Shown piece after piece: positions 53,773 through 64,000 of a DNA stretch of 64,000 bases (position 1 is its first letter; each line of letters opens with the position of its first letter). The stretch is taken from assembly GCA_022539475.1 (NCBI GenBank), contig VCMS01000086.1, positions 1-64,000 on the forward strand. The letters run 5' to 3'. The notes under the pieces are model-generated. The model saw only the letters and a program-made list of their open reading frames with translations, ran no database searches and had not been told where the DNA came from. Source of the DNA: Gracilaria domingensis. Taxonomy: Eukaryota; Rhodophyta; Florideophyceae; Gracilariales; Gracilariaceae. The position numbers and the translations under genes are program-made.

Positions 53773-56130
53773 CATCCCCCTCCTGAGGTGCGAACACCAC
53801 GTCTTCATGACGGTTGAAGCGCCGGACGAACCAACATTGTTGTTCCACTACCCGCATGAGCGGTATGTGCGAGCGATGTTTAAGTCTTCCTGCCATTCCA
53901 CCGGTTTTCAGGTCTAACTGCGTCGTCCTGTACCTCCCATGGAGTCGCGAGCACCGTCTATTGACGTGCCGATACGTTCCCGAAATCGTCGTGAAAATGG
54001 CCGCAGCACGCCCAGATTGGGGTTCACTGCGTTTCCCTCACGCTAATTAACGGTGCTGGAGCCGGCACGATATGCGTCTGGGATACCCCAGTGGGTTCGC
54101 AACCAACTTCCATGACGTTGTCCTTGCCTGCAATCCGGCGAGCGGACTTCCTGCCATGCAGTGCTGCAGCAACGCTCGACACACCCGAACGGGAGCGATC
54201 CTCCTGAACTTCGTTCACTGTCCCGAGGCTCCGGTGATATACTTCTCTGAGGCGTCTATTCTCCTTTTCAGGGGCGTTTGACACACTGTGGAATCGACAA
54301 GCGCGATCCGAGGTCACCCAGTATAGTAGCGACCTTTTCCTGCCCAATTCCTTCCTCTCCGAGGTTCACTGTCCCGTCATGCGGTCACTCACACCAGGCA
54401 GTTATGCGGCAAATAATTTTCAGAACGGTTGAAGACTTGCGATAATGTCGAATCGACGCTTTCGAAGCGGTTTTGCAAACTTCGCATCTGAAAGTTGGGA
54501 TTTTGCAACAACCCCAAAATTGCAGTCGCCATAACTTCTGAACCAGCCACGCTGTGAACAAACCAGGTACACCAGAGAACTCCTGAACAGTAGAACTTAC
54601 ATTTATGACCAAGAATGTTGGGATTGACTACCACTAAGGGGGAAAGCCCAACCCATTTCAGTTCACGAAAATGCGGTCTAAAAATATATTGTTGAACAGA
54701 AACGATACCGTAACTTCTAAGTTCCTCAAGATAATCGCGATTTGTTTCCTTTAAAGCGTTTCTATGCATCCAGTAACTACTGGAACCAAGTTATTAAGGA
54801 AACGGAAACGTATTCACTGAGTTACGGGTTTTCCGCAGTTGACCCTCGCAGGGTACTGTAGGGGTGATACCTCGGACATCGAAGAACTGCGAAAAAGCCC
54901 AGAAACGACTGAAGATCAATACCAGCGCATTGTGCGGCTGTACCGGAGACTACATAAGCGTGAAGAAACCTCTCTGGAATAGGGTGAGCAGTATTCTAGT
55001 CGAAAGTCGTCGACAGTTGCAATTACACCGGTAGTCCGTGAAAACGTTCAGCCCGATAACGGTGTGCGATGCCTTAAGCAAGGTTCAACTTCTACGGAGG
55101 ACAGCTATAACGCTCATGAAGTGTCCGTGAAACCCAAAGCAAGCACAAAAACAAGGCTGAGACAACAAATGACATTATAAGTTTGGGTCGTACAACAAAC
55201 AAAACTCCTTCAAAAAGAAGTGTATCGTTCGGTACCATACCGTGTAGGACTCACGAGAACGTCTCGGTACGAGGTCAGAGATCCAGTAGGAACGATGAGA
55301 CGAGATGATAAACCCCAGCGCGGGCGCAAGCAAACCCTCCGATAAATCGGTCAACCAAGAATTCTTCTCAACGACGAGAGTGACGATCCCTTACAAAGGT
55401 GATGAGAAACGACAAAGATCGTGATCCCGCCGCACTATGCCTCAGTTTTCAAACCTTTGCTGCATGCGGCGTTAAAATGACAAACGTAAACGGTTAAAGA
55501 GACCGTCACTGACGAGAGCGAACCCTGTTCAACAGGAAAGTGAAACGAAAGGGCCGTGCTATGCGGAAATGCAAACGGTAATCGACCAGTAGATACACGT
55601 GATGTACACGGAAATTGTACACCATTCCATTAGGAAAATATCGTCATTGCGGCCCACCACGGTGGTAGGGAACCAGCAAGCTGGATAAAAAACCTAACGA
55701 GTAACAACATCGAAAACGATTGAATAGCGATAAGAAACGACAAGAGTTGGGCTCCAATCGCAAAAGGCGAGCAAAAATCTGACCCCACGTGGGTGAGCGA
55801 CACATGTGAAACTTTTTCTTCATAATTTCACATCTGAATAACAATTCCTCTCCATAGAGTCTTCATTCCTCTTCTGAGTGTACTTCATCTTCTTCCTAGT
55901 GTAGCTAAACTTCTTCTCATCCTGAGAGCATACCTAATCTTCATTTCAACTCTCCTCTTAACAGATTGTACCTTCGCAACGCGAGTATCGGTATATTACT
56001 CCTCTAGAGGCCACAGCTCTCCTCGAATGAGGGTGGTAGTTCGTAAGACCGTTAGCGCGCGGTACGCGACAAGCGTCCGTCTCCAACGACGTATGTTAAC
56101 CCACCATTGCCGAGTGTAGGTTAGTTGGCA
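53773..56130. other. Region of F at the position of the aORF
   Basis: It starts with CATCCCCCTCCTGA, the PPT on the minus strand. The next ~2 kb equals the aORF region in length, but none of the aORF motifs can be found on +. A minus-strand ORF of 126 codons (54389-54769) has no recognisable motif. A short + frame near 54870-54980 (DIEELRKSPETTEDQYQRIV) could be protein-derived. From 55850 to 55970 there are CTTCTTC-rich sequences like the spacers of A and B. Confidence 0.5.
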
Positions 56131-56139
56131 ACGTTGTGT

Positions 56140-56310
56140 TACTGCGACGGTGATACTGCACGATCTTCAATCGAGGTAGGTGCTCCACGGGCTCATCTGA
56201 GTCCCGCGACGGTGGTTAGCCATACCAACGTACCTGGTACTGAACATACCCCTTCGGGTTCAAACTGTGCATAGCGATGTGGTCTACAAAAAATTCTTTC
56301 GAATATACGA
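56140..56310 (-). pseudogene. Chromodomain remnant of element F
   Basis: The minus strand reads SKEFFVDHIAMHSLNPKGYV then QYQVRWYG, a stop, then PPSRDSDEPVEHLPRLKIVQ. This matches the stand-alone chromodomains of A, B and E with one stop codon and a changed EED segment. Confidence 0.75.
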
Positions 56311-56903
56311 CCCGCTCGAGCTCTTCCTGCGAAGGGTCGTCAGCACGCCGCGCCGGTGCCGTAACATCCTCACCAGCGGTGCTGTAAGTTCTCTTGACGT
56401 CTTCAACGGTAGAGTTATCATCTGCTTAGTGTTTGTTTCCCATTTTCGATCTTTCTCAAGCAGCTTCGCTACTTCGGCGGGTCCGCGAACGGCTAATTTC
56501 TGCGGTAGTTCCCATCCTGATGGTGAAGGCGGACGCGGGAGCGGATTGTTCATCACCGCACATGCCGGTTCACGTGGCGTCAAGCGACGTTTCGCGGTGG
56601 TGGCAGTGCCATGCGCTATGATTGGCCCACTGTGTGACGCGCGCTGCGCGCCACGCGATTTGTGATGCACAGGTGCTCTTGCGGTTGCAGTGTGCGTTAT
56701 CCTTAAATCAAGGCTGTAATCGGTATCTCCAACGAGCGATGCGCCATCATGACTTCGCGAAGCGTCATGACTTGCAATTTGCGACTTCCCCACGGTTCGA
56801 TGCAACGGTCTACTATCACTACGAGAACCGGGGTGCTTGATCTCCTCTTCAGCGAGCGTCTTCTCTCCCTCCTGCTCTGCAGTGTCGATAGTACTGGGAT
56901 CAG

Positions 56904-59900
56904 CTATGACTTCCTTTGTGCGTGCCTGCGAAGGCGGTATGCGGAGGTCGTCAGCGACGGTTTGCGGCGGTTGCGCATCCAGAGTACTCCGTGATACAGT
57001 ATCCAGCCTCGCTGTAGCCTTGCTGTGCCGAGAAGTCGGGTGTTCGTGATCAACTTCCGGCCTTGCCGATGGAACTTCGCGAACGAGAGCATGCTCCCCG
57101 TCTTGCGTCCGTGCGACGATGGGCGCGTGTTTCTACGACAATTTCCGGTATGGGTGAGCGTTACCAGTATCCTGGGACAGCCTTGAGTCCGTTCGTTGCG
57201 TGCCGTGTCCTTCTGAAAGGTCGCGATCCTTCGTGGAAGGTTGTATATCCTTCGCCGAGTTCTGCGCGACAGCGGCCGACTTCTGCGCGTCCTTCGCGAC
57301 TTCAATACGCGATAGAGGGTGATCCTTCTCAGTGACAGTGGTGCCCGAAGCAACGACGTCTTCGACGGTGTCCTGAGGCGACTCTGTTTCTTCTTCACTA
57401 CTTTCCCGTGAACCACGGTGCTGGACGGTAGCGACACCGGTGACCCACTCTCCGCGGCAAAGCGTGATTCCTCCTCCCCCTTCTTAGGTGGAGCGCTATG
57501 GAAAGCAGTCATCACGTCTGTTGACTGTGTAATAAACGCTGTGAAACGCGATTTAACCAGCGGTGTATGTTCCGATACCTCGGTTTGCGAGGATATAATC
57601 GGTACATCTTCGAGACCCCGTGTTGGGTGACGAAGCCGCACAGCGGGTGTAGGGTTCGGCGACAAGGTTCTTCAGTTCTCAGCGTGTCTAGCTTCCTGCT
57701 GTGCATCCAAAACGACTTCCATATGAACGGTCGGTCCCTGCACAACGCGATCGCGGAAAAAAAGCTCATGAGCGTCACCAACTTCCAATACGACTGTGTC
57801 CTGATTCACGCTGATAACGCGGTATGGACCATCGGCGATGGGTGAAAGCTTGGGACGCCTCTCCTTTTCAGGGTTATAATATTCTTTCCTGACAAAGGGC
57901 AGGTCTCCCACCTTCAGTGGCGGTAGCGGTCTCCGCACCCGGGCGTCAAAGGTCCGCTTGCAAGCGTGTTGTGCTTTCTCCATCGACGACCTGGCAGCAG
58001 GTACCATTGCGGATAACCACTGCTTTCATTGCAGGTAATGATCCCGTACAGACGGTAACGTATCCAGCTTGGCTGAGGGTTCAACCGCAACTGGCGGGGC
58101 TGTCCGTGAGAGCACGAGCTCAAACGGTGACAACCCAGGTATCCTGTGAACCTGCGTATTGTACGCATACGTCACTGTGTCCGTGTATAGATCCCAAGTC
58201 TTTGAGTGTTCAACAGTATAAGCCCGAAACTCGGAGAGCATTGTCTGGTTAGACCGTTCTACTTGCCCATTGCATTGTGGATGATACGTCGTCGTCGAGA
58301 GATTCTTCACGTCGAGTATCCTACAGGTATCCTGGAAGAATTTCGCAGTGAACTGCGGCCCATTATCCGAAAGGAGGTTAACCGGCGGACCGTAAACCAT
58401 TACCCAGTGTCGAACAAATGCCTCCGCAACTATGCATGCTGTGATATTCTTCAACGGAACTGTCCCGACTAACTTTGAGAATCTGTCCGTAATAACGAGT
58501 AAGAACCGATTACCTCGGGAAGTGCGCAAGAACTCACCGAGTATATCGATGGCAATAAACTCCAACGGCGCCCTTGCGGGGAATAACGTTAGTTTCTTCG
58601 CATGGCGACGCTGCTTCACTCGCTCGCGAGCACAATGTGTACACGCCTTCACGGTGATGTAGCAGTCTAACGCTAACGCGGGCCAGTAGAAATCCCGACG
58701 AAGTGTCGTGTATAACCGCTTAGCACCCAGATAGGCGGCCATCCGCTAATGATGCGACAGGTGCAGTACCCTTGTTTGTAAGGAGTGAGGAACAACAATC
58801 TGGCGGTTAGAACGAACCACTCTGACGAGGTAGCCTTGTGAGTTTACCCCAAAGGCGATCTTTGCACCGCCATTAATCTAGGCGCGTACCCTCGTACAGA
58901 ACAGGTCAGACTGTTGTTCTCTCACCATCTCCTCTGAAGAAATGGGAACGAATGTACCGGACTCCAGATCTTCACCGTTTGTGACTAGAAAATCATCACA
59001 AATGTCGACTAACACAATGTCGTAGTCCTCATCACCCTCCTCAATGAGGAAACAGGAGATATCTTCATCATCGTCATCGACGGGTAAAGCTTCGCCTTCC
59101 GTTCCCAAACGTGAAAGAGCATCCGCTTGTGCGTTGAGCAAACCCTTCTTGTAGGTGACTTCATAATCAAATTCGGCAAGCCGAAGACGTCAACGCATTA
59201 AGCGTCCAAAACGTTCCGGGACTGACATTAAGCAACGCAATGCGGAATGATCCGTATTGACGGTAAAGTGTACACCCATAAGATATGGTCGTAACGTCTG
59301 TAAAGCCCATACCATGGCGAGACACTCTTTCTCGGATACCGAGTAATTGCGTTCATGCACATTGAGCGTGCGCGACCAATATCCGATTGGTTTGCGTTCC
59401 CCTTCGGTCGTAGTCTGAAAGAGTGCGCAGTCAATCTGGTAATCACTCGAGTCCGTATCTACGCTGTACGGCAACCCCTTCTTCGGTAGTGCCAACACGG
59501 GTGCCGTAGTGACAATCTCTTTAAAAGAGTTGAAAGCCTCCACTTGCGTGGGGGTAAGTAGTCCCAATTTGGGCGGTTCTCCCTTCTTCAAGAGTTCGTT
59601 GAGCGGTCCCGCGATCTTTGGAAAGCGAGAAATGAACCGTCGATTGACGTTGGAGAGCCCCAGAAAGGAGCGTAGCTCTGCCTGTGTAGTGGGGTGCTTC
59701 GTCTTTTTGAGGGACTTCACGCGAGCTTCCTCGATCAGCAGCTGTCCTGGGCGTATGAAATGGCCCAGATACCTCACTGAGTCAGTGTAAAACTCACACT
59801 TTCTCACTTTCAGGGTGATTCCTGCATCCCGCAAAGCGGTCATTATCTCCCGAACATGTTCCAGGTGATCGTCCAAAGTGTTGGAAAACACGATGATGTC

Positions 59901-61589
59901 ATCGAAGTATACCAAAAAACTCCGCCATATGAAACGAGCCAGCAAAATGTTCGAAGCACGCTGAAACGTAGCGGAGGCGTTCGTTAACCCGAACTGCATA
60001 CCCTTGAAGCGGTATAGTCTTGAATAACAGGTAAACGGGGTCTTGTCACTGTCTTTCGGTCGTGGAGAACACAGTGGCATCGCCAAGCGAGTCGATATAC
60101 ACGTCCATACGAGGTATGGGGTACACGTCTTTGACGGTGACATCGTCAAAGCGACGATAGTCGATACAAAAGCGCCAGGACCCATCGGGTTTCGGAGCCA
60201 GTACAACTGGAGATGCCCACGGCGACTGAGACGGTTCTATCACGCCAGCGCAGAGCATTTTGTTGATCTGAAACTCTTCCTCTTCCCGTGTTTTCCGGTC
60301 TGCCCTGTAAGGGTGCTGAGCAATCGGCTTGGTCTCCGGCAGGAGGTCAATCAGGTGTTTTGTAGTTGAAACCTCTCCAAGGGAACCATCCCACATTGTT
60401 GTAAACCCTCGCAACATGTTGCGCACCTTTTCACGGTGTGAAACCGGTACATGACCGAGATTCAGTTCCTCCAACTACTTAATAAGGTCAACCTTGTCAT
60501 AAATCGTAGAAACGGTCCTAACTTCCGAGTCATTCGTGTGTTTAACCGTCTGAGACGGGTCCGGCGCAGACGAGCGCGACGGTTCTCCCTCCTGCTCTTT
60601 AGGGTGAAGAACACCAGTGCGTTCTTCAGCACTCCCGAGCATCTCGGCGGCAGTCACCTTTGTGGGGATCAGTGCGGTAGGGTGCAGTAGGACAGTACCA
60701 ATTACTTGGTTCTTCACCAGAGACTGGGTTCTCTTGCCAAAGTTAGCCAACATGACCCGAAAGCGGTGCTCTCTGTTGATTTGAACAACTCTGTTCGCCA
60801 ACGCGACCTGATACTTCTCGTATAACGAGTTCAATGGTTGAACAACCCGCAAACCTCGTCGAGCGGCTATATCATCAACCCAAACCTGGGAATCTGGTGG
60901 AATAGAAATTACACGCGCTATGCGGAGCTTCGGCGACTCCTTCAGAGGTGAGGAATCCTGTAGAGGAGCGGGTAGTGGTACCAGCTTAGCTGACGGTAGG
61001 CGCAATGAGCGACGACAAATCGGTACAACCGAACCATCTTCCATTTCCACTTCAAGCGCATGCGGTCGTATGGCTTCGACGCATCTGTCGCAGAAGTCAC
61101 ACCCTAAAATGACAGGTGCTGCAACCGTCTTGCAGACGATGACTTCGATCTGCTCGATGCAGTTGCCACTCCTGACAATCAGTTAGACCATTCCAGCCAT
61201 TTTTAGCGGGGTACTATTCGCATCTGCCACGTCCATGACGGGTCCTTGACGATCTCGACAACGGATTTCCGGAGGAAGTAACGACTCAACAATAAAGTTG
61301 GGGCCTGCACTGGTATCCAGGATGGACAAGTGACGCACCAAATATTGGGTAGACAGGCCAAGGTCAGCGAATGGCTTGAAGTTTCGCTTGGCCATGACCA
61401 TGACTGGATCCGTGATTCGGTTGTTCCTGAACCGTACCCACGGGCGACGCAACAAACCAATGGTGGTAGAGTCCACCTCTAAAACGGTCTGTTTCCTCGG
61501 AAGGATTCTGACCGGTGAGCGAGGCTGTGACGCCTCGGGCGCCGTAAACCTCAACTCGAGCGCCTCTTCATTGGAGACTCCCATACTCA
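56904..61589 (-). pseudogene. Pol of element F, heavily broken
   Basis: Pieces in order: protease LDTSAGPN (the usual DTGAAPN altered, about 61310), linker (61050-60475), RT (60474-59190) with YFDDIIVF, RNase H DTDSS and TDHSALR, tether QADALSRLG (59130), integrase zinc region and core (58742-58026) with AIDILGEF, LSDNGPQF and NGQVERSNQ, the C-terminal domain (58007-57672) and a tail with PPKKGEEE (57665-56904). RT lacks the segment corresponding to LDANWGYWQV near 60060, a ~13-residue deletion. It is not functional. Confidence 0.88.
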
Positions 61590-63718
61590 GTTTAACTGAG
61601 TTCCATCCGTTCTAACGAGAACGGCGTTCTGCGCAGCACTGATCTTCAAAGATTCATGTGGAACGGCGACAGAACTACCCGCAGCAGCGGTTGCCACCAC
61701 GGCCTGAGCCGGTGCAACATTGACCTGGGTCGAACCAGAGTGCACTAACGCAGCAAGTTCTGCAGCAGACACCCGACGGGGGTACTCAGCTTTCGCACGC
61801 AAATATGCGGTTACCGGCACTGACGCCTGTTCGGCGGGGGTCAGCGCTTCAAAATGTGCCACAACGGTGGGCATTTCCCTCATCGTGAGGTTGCAGTTCG
61901 GAGCTGCATGACCGTGGTTGTAACACGTGAAACAGATCAGAAGTGGTCTTCCGGAACTCCGTGGGTCTTGAAACTTCACTGTTCGCGGGTCTACCCAACC
62001 AGGTCGCTGGTAACGACTCCCTGAATAGCGTACTGGAGGACCGCGAACGTGGGGACGGTCTGCGTACAGCAGCGCATCTTCCGTCTTCGACGAGGCTTTT
62101 GAAGTAGAAGGCAACTCCGTAGTCGGGATAGACACAACGTCTGCCTGTGCGAGGTGTAAGTTATCCACATCGTGGCCAGAAAAGTCCTGCGGTAGCAGTG
62201 AAGCTGATGACGACCCTCCTTCGAGGTGCATCGTTTTGGTTGAAACCCGGTATCCGGTGCGTGCGCGCAAGGCGTCTCCCTCCGCCTTCGCGTACTGCAC
62301 TAACTCCAGATAGGTAGTCTTCTTCCGGTCCTCCCGTCGCTGGGCAACCAGAGTGCGAATAGCCGGATTCAATCCATTGATAAGGAGTGTACATTGCTTG
62401 TTAGAGGAATAAACGTTGCCACAACGGTGGAATGCCTTATTCAGGCGTACCGAGTATTCGGTTTCCAATTCCTTCGGGCGTTGTTTCGTCTCCCGCAGCG
62501 CGGTAATAGCTTCCTCGATAGAGATATTTGTCGCATACGAGCGCAACAAATACTGCACGGCTTCAGGCCAGCAGGTAACCCCTCCTTCGGAGCCCGGGGA
62601 TGAACCTCTCACAGAGTTGAACTGATCTTCAGCGAGTCCACGTAGAAAATACGGTAGTGCGACATACGCGTGTCCCTCACTCATGCCAAGGATGTCAGCT
62701 ACCACTACAAAGGGTGAAAGAAAGTCAAGCACCAGCATGGGATACTCTCCAGTGAACATCTGGTTGCGAAAAGTTAAGGACATGCGCTTGATGCAGTCCT
62801 TCATCTTACGCGTTCCACGGGGCGTTCGATTCAAGCTTGAATCTTCCAAACGGTAATACCGGTAAGATAAAAACATTTTAAACAACGGATTCGTCGGTTC
62901 CAATTCCCTCAGACTTGAGTGCTTCCTACACCGTTTACGGGTACTGACAACGCCATAGGTGGACGCGGAACTCTGCGAACGCGTAGAGCAAGCACGGCGC
63001 TCACCGTCACCTGACGAACTTGACGATGACGCACCCGCTGAGCGGTTTGAAACAAAAGACGACTGCGACAAATCCCAGTCATACTCGTCAACATCGCTCT
63101 TCTCAGAGCGATTCTTCCCGGACTTCCGGTCACGTGTACGACGAGAACCTCCCGCAAGTGGGGCAGCGCGCGATCATCGTCGCGGATGGTGGCTTCCAAC
63201 GTCTCAAGACGGCCAAGAATGCGAATGAATTTCGTGTCAAACTCCTCGGTGAAACAGGGATATCCTTGAAGAACCTCCAAGAGGGCTTTCACATCTTTCC
63301 GTAATATACGTAGATCTTCAGAAACACCTCCATTGAGGGCAGAGTCTACCTTCAAACGAAGTGTATCGACCTCAGTCGTGAGGGCAGCATGAGAACTTCT
63401 CATGACTGCCGTCTGGGTCTCAAGTGTACGTACTTGAGCCTCCAGTTCCACGACGAGTGCGTCTTTAGCCACAACAACGGGAGCATGGAACTCCAAAGGA
63501 GAAGATGAAGGTCCCCCTACTGGGGCATCATACGACTTCTTTGCTTGGTTCCGGCTTCCGGGTTTCTTTCCTTCTCCACCAAGGGATTCGGGACAGACCG
63601 CGGACGCGGGGGCAATTCTGCGCCAACCGAGGGAGCCTTCGAAGGGCTCGTTCGTTTGCCAGAGACCATCGTCCACGACGAAACAAAACCGGAAAACTGG
63701 GAACGAGCGAACGACCAA
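61587..63718 (-). pseudogene. Gag of element F, one frameshift
   Basis: The N-terminal part (63718 to about 63090) has the helical region ALVVELEAQVRTLETQTAVM to RLETLEATIRDDD. A shift near 63085 leads to 63071-61587 with SSLRELEPTNPLFK, the capsid block VLDFLSPFVVVADILGMSEGHAYVAL and a CCHC knuckle CFTCYNHGHAAPNC, ending DGTQLN. The gag stop TGA (61589-61587) is preceded by GTTAAAC (61596-61590), a G-TTA-AAC heptamer in the gag frame. The start codon is unclear. Confidence 0.85.
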
Positions 63719-64000
63719 TCAAATTATCATCGGATGAGTGTAACGTCCTCATCCCAAGGACATTAACCGACAGACCGGGCGAACAGACCGTACCAACGGG
63801 AACAGCCGTATGCGGAATTAGGGCAGTTCGACCAGATTGCTGGGAACAGTAAACAATACGGGGTGACAACGACCGTACCGACGGGAACCTCACACTACGG
63901 AAATAGGTAGTGCAACCAGTAGTGAACCGTTTTTCAAACAAGAACCCAAGATGGAGAAAACGAAGCCGACACGACGTCAGGTCTGTGTAGCTTTCCAAAA
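63719..64000. other. Upstream part of element F
   Basis: Leader or start of gag of F. The 5' LTR and PBS are not in the window. CCGTACCAACGGGAAC-like segments recur (63789 and 63870), a short local repeat. Confidence 0.45.

Larger units (their letters stand above)
52090..64000 (-). mobile_element. Degenerate Ty3/Gypsy retrotransposon F, 5' end outside window
   Basis: Read on minus: leader (64000-63719), gag (63718-61587), pol (61589-56904), a chromodomain remnant (about 56310-56140), a 2.3-kb region without recognised aORF, a PPT (53786-53773) and the 3' LTR (53772 to about 52090, split by solo LTR G). It belongs to the same family as A, B and E but has many frameshifts and stops. It has interrupted a PIF transposase. 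Confidence 0.88.

Overview
This window is a eukaryotic, repeat-dominated block of nested transposable elements with almost no host genes. I find no rRNA, complete tRNA, CRISPR array or bacterial operon. The organism is inferred only. The PIF/Harbinger transposases and the RT-RNase H-integrase-chromodomain style of one Gypsy lineage (element C) resemble elements I know from oomycetes (Phytophthora and downy-mildew relatives). A red alga or another protist is not excluded.

Layout. (1) Element B, a Ty3/Gypsy LTR retrotransposon on the + strand, runs from before base 1 to 22758. Its gag is split by element A (960-12869, minus orientation, LTRs 960-1947 and 11881-12869). (2) From 22759 there is an older Gypsy element of a different lineage, C (+). 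It is cut twice. A small non-autonomous LTR element, D (24066-26350, TSD TAGCC), sits in its RT/RNase H, and D's right LTR carries a 552-bp hAT-like MITE. The full-length element E (28108-40187, minus, TSD TCAGA) separates its integrase from its chromodomain. (3) From 40.6 to 45.7 kb lie a secreted cysteine-rich GCC2/GCC3-type gene, an intact PIF/Harbinger transposase, a tandem duplication and a second, decayed MITE. (4) From 45.7 to 49.1 kb is a decayed Ty1/Copia pol that runs into a Gypsy LTR (H). (5) From 49.1 to 51.2 kb is AT-rich sequence without a recognised gene. (6) A second PIF transposase (51.2-52.1 kb) is interrupted by a degenerate Gypsy element F (about 52090 to beyond 64000, minus). 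F's 3' LTR is itself split by a solo LTR, G (TSD ACGCG).

A, B, E and F share one plan in element orientation: LTR, PBS, gag (coiled-coil N terminus, CCHC knuckle), pol in the -1 frame (protease, RT, RNase H, integrase), a separate ~80-100-codon chromodomain ORF, a GA-rich spacer, then in A, B and E a ~600-codon ORF on the OPPOSITE strand ending beside the 3' LTR, then PPT and LTR. The antisense protein is clearly homologous among A, B and E and I do not recognise it.

The gag-pol junctions of A, B and E carry a heptamer (G-AAA-AAC) touching the gag stop codon. Exactly 27 nt downstream is a 10-bp hairpin whose two variable base pairs covary. Near-copies of the 3' polypurine tract recur twice inside pol in A, B and E, with weaker versions in F. 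These three features (antisense ORF, covarying frameshift element, internal PPT copies) are the main candidates for something undescribed.
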